Notes: generated by a model not told the origin, from the letters alone. DNA of 64,000 nucleotides from Vibrio maritimus (GCF_021441885.1 NZ_CP090439.1:62001-126000), one strand, 5' to 3'. Shown: positions 24,676 to 33,955, counted from the first letter of the stretch. A program made the numbers and translations.

Positions 24676-26724
24676 CTACAACCAAGTCGCTACTTTATCA
24701 ATTAACTCATCTTTGGGCGTTGGCTTAACAATATAATCATTCATACCACTTTGGTTGATCTGAACGACAGTTTCTTCGCTTTTATCACCGGTATAACCAA
24801 CGATTGGAACCGATGAGTAAGGCATGTTTGACTCACGAATTTTCCGAGTCGCAGATAAACCATCGAGTACTGGCATCTCTACATCCATAAGAATTAAGTG
24901 GACGTCTTCTTCATCGAGAACATCTAGGGCGACCTGCCCGTTTTCAGCTTGTATTACATGTAAGCCTTGTTTTTCAAGCATAATACTAGTAATCGAGCGC
25001 AATGAGTGGTTGTCATCGACAATCATGACTGTTTTCTTAGTAGAGATTTCATTATAAGCCTGTTCAGGTTCATCATCTTCTAAAGAATCAAACAATAGGT
25101 AGTCTAACGTAGCCAATGGTTGGCTAATGAACGTTTCCCTGCTATTGAGAACGATATTGACATATCGTTGGAAATAAAGGTTACGAGTAGCATCCTCTTC
25201 GTTGAGGAACACAATCCTAGCCTCAGTGAATCCCAACTTACCTTCAAGGCGTGACATTAACGACCAGCCATTGCTATTAAACTCGCCATCTATAAGTATC
25301 AAACTATATTCAAAGTGATGTTCATCTCTCTCACAAGCATCCTCTAAACTCACAAACTCGACTTTCATCTGAGTGATGCCTTGCAGTTTTATAAGCTCAG
25401 TTGCAACATCTGATTTTTCATCTCCGATAAATAGCACAGATTTTGCTTTGACCAGCTCAGTTTTGATATTTTTTACCGCTGTCGAGGAATAATTAGGGAA
25501 ACACAACTCAAACTCCGTCCATTCACCAACACTTGAACGACAGACTATCGTGCCGCCAAATGAACGCATTACCTTCTTACAAAAAGACAACCCTAAACCA
25601 AACGTGCCGTTTTTTCCCGTGGTATAAAAATCATCAAATATATTTTTTATAAGCTCAGGCTCAATCCCAATACCCGTATCTCTAAATAAGATACTATTGC
25701 CATTCTCAGTCGCCTTGGAGCTAATCACAATGTTGAACTTACCCGCTCCTCGATGTCGGAAAGAGTTCTTTAAGAGGTTATATACAACATACTTTAAAAG
25801 TGTGTCACTCCCGAAATAGCTAAAATCTTCCTTAATATCGAAGAAAACTAGCCTTTTATCAGCTGCATTTTTATAACTGAAACTATCAACCGCATTATCT
25901 ACAATCGACTTGGCATTCAACTTACAAAACGTTGAAGTCGACACTCTATTTTGATCTATTGATGTCAGCAATAAGTCTATGGTTTCGTTACCCGTCCAAA
26001 TTGCTTTCATAGAATCATCAATAATATCATTGAGTATTTGTATTTCTTGTGCATTTAGTTGATATGTATTTCTGTAGGACGAGTTACCACTTGGTATGAT
26101 GCTCTTAATCACTTCAAATGAAGACAACAATGCACTTAGTGGGTTTCGCATTTCATGGGCAATACCTGCACCAAACGATCTGGCAACAGTAAATTTAGCT
26201 TCATGTTCTGTTTGGTTTCGAAAATAAAACAGATTGCCAAATAAATACGTAAACGCGAAGATAGGCAAATATACCAGATGGTCAGAAAAGTTCACACCGT
26301 CAGGTAAATTAAAATGGGCAAATATAGCCGCGCACATTACACAGATTAACGCCTGCAATAGCATAACTCTAGTATCATAAACCAAGAGAATATGCAGAAA
26401 TATAGATGACATAAATGATAATACCCATACATCATTCCAGCCATTCATAAACATCATGTAGGAGAAGAAAAAAGGAAGACAAAAACCTATGGAAACTAGG
26501 TAATAATATGGAACCACCTTCTTTAATCTATTGGTCATCACGCCACGAAATGCTAAAACGAAAACCGCTAACGAGCAGAGCAGTCTCAGCCATAAGTTTT
26601 CGTAGGGCTGAGGATAGAGCGTATCCCATACCCAATAGTATACAGGGTAACCAAGCCCACCCATCACCACGACCAGAGTCGTATTAGGCTCAGCATAACT
26701 GTAGATTTTTTGAATTCTGTTCAT
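24676..26724 (-). CDS. cqsS: CAI-1 receptor, hybrid sensor kinase CqsS
   Basis: A 682-residue hybrid kinase that switches between kinase and phosphatase on CAI-1 binding and signals through LuxU/LuxO. Six or so transmembrane helices fill residues 15-168. The phosphoaccepting His190 is in GIAHEMRNPL, N-box residues are near 317-320, G-boxes are DTGIGI (349-354) and GTFGLGLS (373-380), and the receiver's phosphorylated Asp614 is in LMDVEMP. Every landmark is offset by four from V. cholerae CqsS as I recall it (His194, Asp618). On that offset Trp100 and Ser103 match the head-group residues, and Phe166 takes the place of Cys170, which sets tail-length selectivity. The degenerate receiver-like region near 428-545 is typical. 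Confidence 0.93.
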   Translation of the reverse strand: MNRIQKIYSYAEPNTTLVVVMGGLGYPVYYWVWDTLYPQPYENLWLRLLCSLAVFVLAFRGVMTNRLKKVVPYYYLVSIGFCLPFFFSYMMFMNGWNDVWVLSFMSSIFLHILLVYDTRVMLLQALICVMCAAIFAHFNLPDGVNFSDHLVYLPIFAFTYLFGNLFYFRNQTEHEAKFTVARSFGAGIAHEMRNPLSALLSSFEVIKSIIPSGNSSYRNTYQLNAQEIQILNDIIDDSMKAIWTGNETIDLLLTSIDQNRVSTSTFCKLNAKSIVDNAVDSFSYKNAADKRLVFFDIKEDFSYFGSDTLLKYVVYNLLKNSFRHRGAGKFNIVISSKATENGNSILFRDTGIGIEPELIKNIFDDFYTTGKNGTFGLGLSFCKKVMRSFGGTIVCRSSVGEWTEFELCFPNYSSTAVKNIKTELVKAKSVLFIGDEKSDVATELIKLQGITQMKVEFVSLEDACERDEHHFEYSLILIDGEFNSNGWSLMSRLEGKLGFTEARIVFLNEEDATRNLYFQRYVNIVLNSRETFISQPLATLDYLLFDSLEDDEPEQAYNEISTKKTVMIVDDNHSLRSITSIMLEKQGLHVIQAENGQVALDVLDEEDVHLILMDVEMPVLDGLSATRKIRESNMPYSSVPIVGYTGDKSEETVVQINQSGMNDYIVKPTPKDELIDKVATWL

Positions 26725-26866
26725 TTCAACCTAGTCCAACTATCAGATCAGCACACCAGGGCGAGGTATTGTTTTGTTTTGATCGTCCATGGTCTAACTG
26801 GCTAATTTCTTAGCAAATCCTTTATGTAATCAATAGTATGAACGAAAAGCAGTGACAAATACAACA

Positions 26867-26890
26867 ACGCCCTCTGAAATTAGAGGGCGT
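26867..26890 (-). terminator. Terminator of folE
   Basis: ACGCCCTCT (26867-26875) and AGAGGGCGT (26882-26890) form a 9-bp stem 30 bp after the folE stop; the minus strand continues TTGTTGTATTTG. Confidence 0.75.
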
Positions 26891-26919
26891 CTAAAGCTTT
26901 TTATTTACAATCGAGAGAT

Positions 26920-27573
26920 TTAGCGCAAACCATGCAGAAACTCATGGCGTGTTGCAGGATTTGATTTGAAAATACCGCCAAGCGCTGTTGTTGTTGTCTC
27001 ACTCGTTGCGTCCATAACGCCACGAGATTTCACGCAGTAGTGTACCGCATCCATCGTTACCGCAACGTCATCGGTTTCTAGCAAGGTTTGTAGCGCGACT
27101 AAAATTTGTTGCGTCATGCGTTCTTGCACTTGAGGGCGCTGAGCGAAAAATCTGACGATTCGATTGATTTTCGATAGGCCGATGATCTTGCCGCGTGGGA
27201 TGTAAGCGACAGCTGCTTTACCATCGATAGTCACTAAGTGATGTTCACAGGTACTGGTCACAGTAATGTCTTTTACTCGCACCATTTCACTGACATCCAT
27301 CTTGTTTTCGATGACGGTGATTTTTGGGAAGTTACTGTAATCTAGGCCTGAAAAAATCTCATCCACGTACATCTTAGCAATGCGATGTGGCGTCTCCATC
27401 AAACTATCATCCGCAAGGTCAAGTTGAAGGAGGGTCAAGATCTCACGCATGTGATGCTCGATACGCTCTTTCTTTTCTTCTCTTGTTACTTCATTCGGCA
27501 ACATTGGGGTTTCCAGTCCACGTTCTGACAACGCTTCTTTCACCAATTTTGCTGACTCTCTTAAACCTGACAT
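26920..27573 (-). CDS. folE: GTP cyclohydrolase I (type IA)
   Basis: A 217-residue enzyme that converts GTP to dihydroneopterin triphosphate, the first step of folate and pterin synthesis. The zinc ligands are visible in TSTCEHHLV (Cys and His) and VHYCVKSRGV (Cys), so this is the zinc-dependent IA form, and the GTP-binding HRIAKMY and FAQRPQVQERMT segments are intact. I start it at ATG 27573 (MSGLRESAK), which has a perfect GAGGAAG site; an in-frame ATG at 27642 would add 23 residues not seen in the family. It is divergent from moeA; both pathways draw on GTP-derived pterins, and folE-moeAB adjacency is common in vibrios. Confidence 0.95.
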   Translation of the reverse strand: MSGLRESAKLVKEALSERGLETPMLPNEVTREEKKERIEHHMREILTLLQLDLADDSLMETPHRIAKMYVDEIFSGLDYSNFPKITVIENKMDVSEMVRVKDITVTSTCEHHLVTIDGKAAVAYIPRGKIIGLSKINRIVRFFAQRPQVQERMTQQILVALQTLLETDDVAVTMDAVHYCVKSRGVMDATSETTTTALGGIFKSNPATRHEFLHGLR

Positions 27574-27778
27574 CTTACTTCCTCGCACTAACTCCCGTAA
27601 GGGGAGACAAGGATACTCGGATTTACACGCAATTACACCCACAAATTCCGTATTGCTTTGTATCCGCTATGATTTGGAGCAACATTTAGCTGCTTTTATC
27701 CAAAGGGATAAGCCTCTCATCCATTAAAGTGTGTTAGAGTCGAATGGTTTTATTGAATCAATCAGGATGACTTATCTT

Positions 27779-29014
27779 ATGGGTTGCTGCGACGCACCAG
27801 GCTTAATGCCTATCGAAGAAGCATTGGATAAAATGCTCACTCCAATCACCCCTATTTCTGACACCCTAACCCTTCCGCTAGCTGAAGCATTAGGCTATGT
27901 ACTGGCTGAAGACATTCTGTCACCTATTAATGTTCCACCGTTTGATAACTCAGCAATGGATGGATACGCCATTCGCTTGAGCGATCTCGAGCAAAATACC
28001 ACCATGCCTATGGTCGGAAAATCATTTGCTGGCGCTCCCTTCGAAGGTGAGTGGCCTGCATTAACAACTGTACGCATCATGACCGGGGCGAAAATCCCTG
28101 AAGGTTGTGACGCAGTCATCATGCAAGAGAACACCAGTGTAGAAGGTGACAACATCACGTTTTCTCAGCCTAGTGTCAAAGCTAACATGAACATTCGCCC
28201 TACCGGCGATGATATTTGTGCCAACGACATTGTGCTAAAGAAAGGTGCTCGTTTAACCGCTCGTGATATTCCTATGATAGCCACACTTGGCATCAGTCAT
28301 ATTAGTGTCTATCGCAAACCAAAAGTCGCGTTCTTTTCAACCGGTGATGAGCTCAAGCCTTTAGGCACCGAACTCGAAGCAGGTCAAATATACGACAGCA
28401 ACCGATACGGTATTAAGCCACTCATTGAAAACTTTGGTTGCGAAGCCATTGACCTAGGTATCATCCCTGATTGTCAGGACACACTTAAAGCGACATTCGA
28501 GCAAGCTCAACAACAAGCAGATGTTGTCATTACGTCAGGTGGTGTGAGCGTTGGCGAAGCAGATTACACTAAAGACATTCTTGAAGAACTTGGTCAAATT
28601 GGCTTCTGGAAACTTGCTATTAAGCCTGGTAAACCATTCGCGTTCGGTGAACTTGATAATGCTTGGTTCTGCGGTTTACCTGGCAACCCTGTATCAGCCG
28701 TATTGACTATGTATGTACTGGTACAGCCACTCATTGCAAAGCTTGCAGGCAACACAGAGTGGAAACAGCCTGAATCGATCCCTGCGACAACCCGCAGCGC
28801 ATTTAAAAAAGCACCGGGTAGAACAGACTACCAACGTGGTATCTATACTATTGAGAATGGTCAGTTCGTCGTAGAAACAACGGGTAACCAAAGTTCAGGT
28901 GCGTTCCGTTCGATGAGCCTTGCTAACTGCTTTGTCGTGCTTGAAAGAGAGCGTGGCTCAATCGAAGTTGGTGAAACGGTCCAGATTCAACTGTTCAACC
29001 CTACGCTTTACTAA
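27779..29014 (+). CDS. moeA: Molybdopterin molybdenumtransferase MoeA
   Basis: A roughly 411-residue enzyme that inserts molybdate into adenylated molybdopterin. Family motifs in order are PFDNSAMDGYA, GAKIPEGCDAVIMQEN, FSTGDEL, SGGVSVGEADYT and LPGNPVSA, covering the conserved aspartates of the active site. The start is uncertain: GTG 27731 and ATG 27767 are in frame, but the ATG at 27779 (MGCCDAPGLMPIEEAL) has AGGA 11 bases upstream and matches the start I recall for vibrio MoeA. It forms an operon with moeB. Molybdenum enzymes that need it are not in the window, apart from a small molybdopterin-fold protein at 37.2 kb. Confidence 0.92.
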   Translation: MGCCDAPGLMPIEEALDKMLTPITPISDTLTLPLAEALGYVLAEDILSPINVPPFDNSAMDGYAIRLSDLEQNTTMPMVGKSFAGAPFEGEWPALTTVRIMTGAKIPEGCDAVIMQENTSVEGDNITFSQPSVKANMNIRPTGDDICANDIVLKKGARLTARDIPMIATLGISHISVYRKPKVAFFSTGDELKPLGTELEAGQIYDSNRYGIKPLIENFGCEAIDLGIIPDCQDTLKATFEQAQQQADVVITSGGVSVGEADYTKDILEELGQIGFWKLAIKPGKPFAFGELDNAWFCGLPGNPVSAVLTMYVLVQPLIAKLAGNTEWKQPESIPATTRSAFKKAPGRTDYQRGIYTIENGQFVVETTGNQSSGAFRSMSLANCFVVLERERGSIEVGETVQIQLFNPTLY

Positions 29015-29023
29015 GAGGTGACC

Positions 29024-29773
29024 TTGGATATTCTCTCTGATGAAGAGATGCTTCGATACAATCGGCAGATCATTCTCAAGAACTTCGATTTTGATGGACA
29101 AGAAGCGCTTAAACAGTCTTCAATCTTAATTATTGGAGCTGGCGGATTAGGTTGCGCAGCAAGTCAGTACCTCGCTACTGCAGGTGTTGGCACCATCACC
29201 TTAGTCGATGATGATAAAGTGGAGGTGTCGAACCTTCAGCGTCAAGTCCTCCACTCTGACGAGACGGTAGGACAAAACAAAGTAGACTCCGCCAAACTAT
29301 CACTGTGTAAACTCAACCCCTTCATCACTGTCAATACAGTCGCTAAGCGACTGAGCGATAAAGAGCTTGAGCAGCAAATCCTTCAGCATTCATTGGTTTT
29401 AGATGCAACAGACAATGTTGAGACACGAAATCAACTTAACCGTCTTTGTTATCAGCATAAAAAACCTTTGGTGTGTGGTGCGGCTATCCGCATGGAAGGA
29501 CAAGTGTCGGTATTTACCTACCAAGATGATGCTTTGCCCTGCTATGCGTGTTTGAGCGCTCTATTTGGCGACACGAGCCTGAGCTGTGTTGAAGCTGGCG
29601 TGATGTCTCCAATAGTCGGTATTATCGGAGCGACACAAGCGCTCGAAGCCATTAAGGTACTTGCGAACTATGGTCAACCAAAGATCGGAAAGCTGATGTT
29701 GTTTGATGGCCTTACCTTAACTTGGCGTGAAATGGGGCTTCCTAAGTCCAAATCCTGCCAAGTTTGTGGTTAA
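29024..29773 (+). CDS. moeB: Molybdopterin-synthase adenylyltransferase MoeB
   Basis: A roughly 250-residue E1-like enzyme that adenylates the C-terminus of MoaD. The nucleotide loop is GAGGLGCAA, with the R-finger in NLQRQVLHSD, the DATDNVETRNQLN segment and zinc-binding CxxC pairs (CYAC near 180, CQVC at the C-terminus). The start is probably the TTG at 29024, which gives MDILSDEEMLRYNRQ and aligns residue for residue with E. coli MoeB; a GTG at 29018 is also in frame. Both sit on the AGAGGTGA site. The gene follows moeA by about nine bases. Confidence 0.9.
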   Translation: MDILSDEEMLRYNRQIILKNFDFDGQEALKQSSILIIGAGGLGCAASQYLATAGVGTITLVDDDKVEVSNLQRQVLHSDETVGQNKVDSAKLSLCKLNPFITVNTVAKRLSDKELEQQILQHSLVLDATDNVETRNQLNRLCYQHKKPLVCGAAIRMEGQVSVFTYQDDALPCYACLSALFGDTSLSCVEAGVMSPIVGIIGATQALEAIKVLANYGQPKIGKLMLFDGLTLTWREMGLPKSKSCQVCG

Positions 29774-29801
29774 GCTTGTAAACCAGTGACGGAGTGAGCA
29801 A

Positions 29802-30107
29802 ATGAAACCGTTGACCATCGCTATTACGCTACTCTTAGCCGGCGTCGGTCTTTTGGTACTTTTGCTCACTTTTCAATCCTCTGATGATAACCAAACTATC
29901 ACCGCAACGGTGCAAAGCCACGTCCTAACTCAGTCACTTGATGGCAATCGCCATTACATGGTAGTTATTTTTGATGATGGCACCTCAACTCGACTCCTAG
30001 CCAATGCCCTATCTCTTTGCCCTGTCGGCGATAAAGTCGTACTGAGCGCTTCCTCATCGTGGGGAGATTCAACCACCTATCAGTTGGACCATTGCGTACC
30101 TAAATAG
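29802..30107 (+). CDS. Small membrane-anchored or exported protein, unknown
   Basis: A 101-residue protein with a hydrophobic N-terminal segment (about 5-25) that may be a signal anchor, followed by a small beta-rich domain with two cysteines (in LSLCPVGD and DHCVPK) that could form a disulfide outside the cytoplasm. I recognise no family. GGAGTGAG precedes the ATG by a good distance, and the gene begins 28 bp after moeB, so it is probably the third gene of the moeAB operon. Its link to cofactor synthesis is only positional. Confidence 0.6.
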   Translation: MKPLTIAITLLLAGVGLLVLLLTFQSSDDNQTITATVQSHVLTQSLDGNRHYMVVIFDDGTSTRLLANALSLCPVGDKVVLSASSSWGDSTTYQLDHCVPK

Positions 30108-30191
30108 TGTTTTACACCTAGACACTTGCGTTTTTTGCCTGCATGCTGAAACAGCATAATAGTGGAACAAAACAATAATAAGGAACGGCAC

Positions 30192-31025
30192 ATGACAGAT
30201 ACCCTCATCTCTCCGCAGTGGTTAAAAACGCAACTAGATAACAATCCAGATACCATTGTTTTAGACGCCAGTATTGAATTCCAAATCCCGCTCGAACCCA
30301 ATAAAGATAAGAGTGGAGTCATTCCAACCGCCCAGCGCTTTGATTACGACAATGAGTTCTGTGACCCGCAAGCATCACTACCCCACATGATGCCGTCTGA
30401 AGCGCGTTTCAATGAACTCGCAGGTAACCTCGGAATTACGCCAGAAAGCACCATTGTCGTCTACGACAACTCAGGAACATTTGCCTCACCTCGTGCATGG
30501 TGGATGTTGAAATCTCTCGGTCTTAAGCACGTGCATGTCTTGTCCGGTGGTCTACCAGCATGGAAGGCGGCGGGTTATTCTGTTGATGAAAACTACAGTG
30601 CGCGAAACACCTCTACACTATCGCAACCCATTGATGGCAACTATTTCATCGCCGCTGAGCAAGTGTTGCAATACTCAGATAACAAGTGCGCACGTATCGT
30701 TGACGCTCGTTCACTAGCACGCTTCAAAGGCGAAACTCCCGAACCGCGTGAGGGAATCCGTAGCGGTCACATTCCAAACTCGGTGTGCCTACCGTTTGCA
30801 GAATTAATGGAGGAAGGTACTCTCAAACCCCTTGAAGAGCTTGCTCCATTGTTTTCGTCTATCAGTGCAAGCAAGCGTGAACATCTAGTGTTTAGTTGTG
30901 GGTCGGGTGTGACAGCGTGTATTTTGGCGCTAGGAGCGTACTTGTGTGGCTACACTAACTTGTCTGTGTACGACGGGTCATGGACCGAGTGGGGTCAGCG
31001 CACTGACCTACCGGTCCAACTTTAA
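30192..31025 (+). CDS. sseA: 3-mercaptopyruvate sulfurtransferase
   Basis: A 277-residue two-domain rhodanese. The catalytic cysteine is in SCGSGVTAC; the CGSGVT loop is the signature of mercaptopyruvate sulfurtransferases, as opposed to the CRKGVT of thiosulfate sulfurtransferases. The inactive first domain carries YDNSGTFASPRAWWML. The enzyme moves sulfur from 3-mercaptopyruvate to cyanide or thiol acceptors. I start it at ATG 30192, which has AAGGAACGG upstream; a GTG at 30162 is less likely. Its position next to moeB is suggestive, since MoaD thiocarboxylation needs a sulfur donor, but that role is normally served by other proteins. Confidence 0.88.
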   Translation: MTDTLISPQWLKTQLDNNPDTIVLDASIEFQIPLEPNKDKSGVIPTAQRFDYDNEFCDPQASLPHMMPSEARFNELAGNLGITPESTIVVYDNSGTFASPRAWWMLKSLGLKHVHVLSGGLPAWKAAGYSVDENYSARNTSTLSQPIDGNYFIAAEQVLQYSDNKCARIVDARSLARFKGETPEPREGIRSGHIPNSVCLPFAELMEEGTLKPLEELAPLFSSISASKREHLVFSCGSGVTACILALGAYLCGYTNLSVYDGSWTEWGQRTDLPVQL

Positions 31026-31055
31026 CATAGAGAAGAAATAGCCTTCATATAAAAC

Positions 31056-31082
31056 AACGCCCCACTTATATGTTGGGGCGTT
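31056..31082. terminator. Bidirectional terminator between sseA and the VOC gene
   Basis: AACGCCCCA (31056-31064) and TGGGGCGTT (31074-31082) form a 9-bp stem. The minus strand continues TTGTTTTAT; the plus strand is followed by CCAATAAAAAA. Confidence 0.75.
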
Positions 31083-31104
31083 CCAATAAAAAACCTTCGT
31101 TTGT

Positions 31105-31626
31105 CTAGCCTGTGTAAGCGCCACTTGAGTAATGCAACTCATAACTGTGAGAGTAAATCTCTAGAATATTGCCAAACGGGTCTTCCATGTAGATCATGCG
31201 ATAAGGCTTCTCTCCCGGATAGTAGTAGCGAGGCTCTTTCATTCTTCGTTTGCCACCAGCAGCTACTATTTTGTCCGCTAGCCCCTCCACGTCTGGGTCT
31301 TGTACACAGAAATGGAATATTCCGGTTTTCCAATACTCGAAGTTATCCTCTGGGTTTTCTTGATTATCGAACTGGAATAACTCGACACCAATGCGATCAC
31401 CTGTCGACATATGAGCGATACGGAAGTGCTTCCACCCTGCCCCAAATACGTCGGTACACATTACTCCTATTGCGGAATCATCTTCAGTGACATCGGTTGG
31501 TGGCATGATCAAGTACCAGCCTAAAACCTCAGTGTAGAATTTCACAGCAGCTTCCAAGTCGGGCACTGATATTCCGATATGGCTAAAAGTACGTGGATAG
31601 GTGGGATTTGTGTTGGGTGAAATCAT
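31105..31626 (-). CDS. VOC-family protein (glyoxalase/dioxygenase fold)
   Basis: A 173-residue vicinal-oxygen-chelate protein with two beta-alpha-beta-beta-beta modules. The first metal ligand candidate is His16 or so in FSHIGISVPDLEAAVKFY; others are in GVELFQF, IFHFCVQD and the final GNILEIYS (glutamate). This is the layout of glyoxalase I and of extradiol dioxygenases or fosfomycin-type enzymes; the substrate cannot be named. The RYYYPGEKPYRMIYMEDPFGNILE ending resembles proteins annotated as lactoylglutathione lyase-related. It is divergent from a LysR gene 105 bp away, its likely regulator. Confidence 0.75.
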   Translation of the reverse strand: MISPNTNPTYPRTFSHIGISVPDLEAAVKFYTEVLGWYLIMPPTDVTEDDSAIGVMCTDVFGAGWKHFRIAHMSTGDRIGVELFQFDNQENPEDNFEYWKTGIFHFCVQDPDVEGLADKIVAAGGKRRMKEPRYYYPGEKPYRMIYMEDPFGNILEIYSHSYELHYSSGAYTG

Positions 31627-31731
31627 GAGTGGTGTCCCTCTCTCTCGTTGAGAATAAGATACTTCTGATGGATTCGTTGTTATTTATCATATACTCTTCA
31701 GACAATAAGGATTTGTTATCAATGTGAGTGT

Positions 31732-32622
31732 ATGATTAACACAACTTGGCTTAATACGTTTAAAACTCTAGTAGAGATTGGTCACTTTACCCAGACTGCA
31801 GAAAAGCTGTTTATGACTCAGCCAGGTGTGAGTCAGCACATTAAAAAGCTCGAAGCGAGTCTCAATGCGGAACTGATCACAAGAGAAGGGAAAACATTCG
31901 AACTGACGGAGCAAGGGCGACTGGTTTATAACTACGCATGTGACCTAGCCAAGCAAGAAGCCTCACTACTTGAAAAGCTCAAATACGATGACCCTGAATC
32001 AGGAAATCTCAGCTTTTCTGCCTCAGGTGCAATAAGCACTGCGTTGTACCCAAAATTGCTCCGTCTACAAACTCAATACCCTGGTTTGCGTGTCAATATT
32101 GAAGCAGCTCCAAACAGGCGAGTAATAGAGAGCGTCACCAACGGAACGATAGACTCTGGCATCGTTACCGCGGTACCCCAACATCCAGACTTGTCCTCGG
32201 AGTATTTGGGGCAGCTTGAGTTATGTCTGATTGGCTCCAAAGCCTCCGTGTCTAACCTTAGTCCGCGTGACGCGCTTGAGCAGTTGGGCGTGATTGACCA
32301 CCCAGATGCTCAGTACTACTTACAAAAGCTATTTGATCAGAGCGGGCTCGAAGAACTCGAAGAGGCTGAGTGGCAGGATTTTAGAAAAGTCAGCTATATC
32401 AACCAACATAGCCAAATTCTGCAGCCTGTTTCGATGGGAATTGGAGTTACCGTCTTGCCTAAGGTCGCTATCGAATACTCAGAGTACAAGGATAAAGTCG
32501 ACATTTGGCCAACCGCAGAGTTGGTGAGTGAACCGCTATACTTTGTGAAGAAGAAACGTAAACAGCTGGCGGCGCGTTATTCGTTTCTTCTTGAGGTCAT
32601 TAAAGAGACGGAGTTTTCCTAA
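31732..32622 (+). CDS. LysR-family transcriptional regulator
   Basis: A 296-residue LysR regulator. The helix-turn-helix is at about 18-40 (HFTQTAEKLFMTQPGVSQHIKKLE), and the effector domain starts near residue 88 (GNLSFSASGAIS). It is divergent from the VOC gene and probably controls it. Its stop overlaps that of the converging SorC-type regulator gene by three bases, with no terminator between. No effector is evident. A weak GTG-initiated upstream extension is not needed; ATG 31732 fits the family's start. Confidence 0.8.
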   Translation: MINTTWLNTFKTLVEIGHFTQTAEKLFMTQPGVSQHIKKLEASLNAELITREGKTFELTEQGRLVYNYACDLAKQEASLLEKLKYDDPESGNLSFSASGAISTALYPKLLRLQTQYPGLRVNIEAAPNRRVIESVTNGTIDSGIVTAVPQHPDLSSEYLGQLELCLIGSKASVSNLSPRDALEQLGVIDHPDAQYYLQKLFDQSGLEELEEAEWQDFRKVSYINQHSQILQPVSMGIGVTVLPKVAIEYSEYKDKVDIWPTAELVSEPLYFVKKKRKQLAARYSFLLEVIKETEFS

Positions 32623-33617
32623 TCGCCTTTTGTGGTGTCTGGCAGGCTTAGCATTTGTTCGTCAAGGTTAAGCACTGTCAGCGCGTTACTAACGCTTGTT
32701 GCAACAACATCCACGACGCCCGTGCGAAGCGCACCCAGCAATGCCATTGGTTTGCTGTTTTCAGAAGCAATGGCGATGACTTCTGAAATGCGGCGGAACT
32801 CTTCAAGCCCTAATCCAATGACACGATCACTCATCACTGTGTTGGCTGCTCTGCCCTGAATGTCGAAGAAATCATAGCCTGCAAAATCACCAACAACCCC
32901 TTGATTCAACCGCGATTGAACCACTTCATCCGTAGTAAACCATCCTAGATCCACCATATAACTGTTCTCGCTCATATCGCCCACACCAACAATTGCCACA
33001 TCCGCTTTGCGTGCCAAGTCGAGAGTTTGCTTGACCGTAGCGTTTTGCATAAACACCATTTTCTGGTCTCTATTTTCAGCGTACGCCGGCGCATAAAGCG
33101 TTTCTGACGTTCCCCCGTACTTTTTCGCCAGTTGTCGACAAATATGATCGGCGTTAAAGCGTCCGCCCCTTGGATGAATGCCTCCGATTCCGCAAACAAA
33201 CTTACAATCACGGGGAGAAATCACCCCCATATGATGCGCGACTGCAGAGACATTCCTACCCTGACCTACGGTAACAACTGTTCCGCCACGTAAGGTTTGA
33301 GCAAGGTAGTTCGAAACCAAACCGCCCACTTGAGTTCGCTGCGACTCTTCATCTGGCTGGTCGAGAGCGATAAGCGCCCGCTTAATACCAAATCGCTCAA
33401 TCAGGCGCTGTTCTATCTTGGCACTGTATACTGGGTGATACTTCACCGTGATCTCTACAATGCCTTCGTCTCTCGCCTGTTTGAGTAATCGTCCTATCTT
33501 TGCTCGCGATACCCCAAACTTTTTGGAAATCTCTTCTTGTGTCGCCCCATCTTGATAATAAGCCACCGCGATTTCGGTCAATAAATCGTTGCTGGTTTCG
33601 TTGCTTTCGTTTTTCAT
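32619..33617 (-). CDS. SorC/DeoR-type sugar-responsive transcriptional regulator
   Basis: A 332-residue regulator with an N-terminal helix-turn-helix (about 18-45: YYQDGATQEEISKKFGVSRAKIGRLL) and a large C-terminal sugar-phosphate-binding domain of the SorC family (TVVTVGQGRNVSAV, and the closing VTSVSNALTVLN). Such proteins bind phosphorylated sugars. The gene is divergent from tal-tkt, so it likely adjusts the non-oxidative pentose phosphate pathway to a pentose or sedoheptulose phosphate; that is inferred from context. No strong ribosome site is seen (GGAG lies 14 bases upstream). The 437-bp intergenic region should contain its operator. Confidence 0.82.
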   Translation of the reverse strand: MKNESNETSNDLLTEIAVAYYQDGATQEEISKKFGVSRAKIGRLLKQARDEGIVEITVKYHPVYSAKIEQRLIERFGIKRALIALDQPDEESQRTQVGGLVSNYLAQTLRGGTVVTVGQGRNVSAVAHHMGVISPRDCKFVCGIGGIHPRGGRFNADHICRQLAKKYGGTSETLYAPAYAENRDQKMVFMQNATVKQTLDLARKADVAIVGVGDMSENSYMVDLGWFTTDEVVQSRLNQGVVGDFAGYDFFDIQGRAANTVMSDRVIGLGLEEFRRISEVIAIASENSKPMALLGALRTGVVDVVATSVSNALTVLNLDEQMLSLPDTTKGD

Positions 33618-33854
33618 CGGCTGTACTACTCCGCGATTCTATTCAGGCGAGCATTGGCTCACATATCAATCATTTGCTCAATGATAACCTTACCGTACCA
33701 TTCGCTCAATAGCGTGACATTTTCTCAGCTGCATTTTTAACCATTGAAATTCTCCTCTAGCCCCTGCTAGCACTGATTTTCAGTTGCAATTCGGGTCACG
33801 CTAACAAAAACCAAAAATAACCCATGGAATACGAATTTTTGTACCAGTATTTGG

Positions 33855-33882
33855 TTGACATTATTTCTGCATAGGGTAAATA
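33855..33882 (+). promoter_or_regulatory. Probable sigma-70 promoter of tal
   Basis: A perfect TTGACA (33855-33860) is followed 16 bp later by TAAATA (33877-33882). Transcription would start near 33890, giving a leader of about 165 nt before tal that includes the small reading frame. Confidence 0.6.
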
Positions 33883-33913
33883 TGAATCCAACATTTACTC
33901 AGGAGTGACGCAA

Positions 33914-33955
33914 ATGTTCACTACAATCTGCGCACTCTGTACTGCAAAAATTTAA
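33914..33955 (+). CDS. Candidate 13-residue leader peptide upstream of tal
   Basis: AGGAG (33901-33905) precedes an ATG by eight bases; the frame reads MFTTICALCTAKI then TAA. The ribosome site is better than that of tal itself. It has two cysteines and three threonines but no run of one amino acid, so classical attenuation is not obvious. It may instead couple ribosome occupancy to folding of the leader or be an upstream decoy. No family is known to me. Confidence 0.4.
   Translation: MFTTICALCTAKI

Noticed and set aside
23198..26919. A Qrr small RNA or sigma-54 promoter next to the cqs genes
   Set aside because: No TGGCAC-N5-TTGC element followed by a Qrr-like sequence was seen in the intergenic regions.
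31101..31490. A 129-codon plus-strand frame across the VOC gene
   Set aside because: It begins beside the terminator and is antisense to a well-formed VOC fold.
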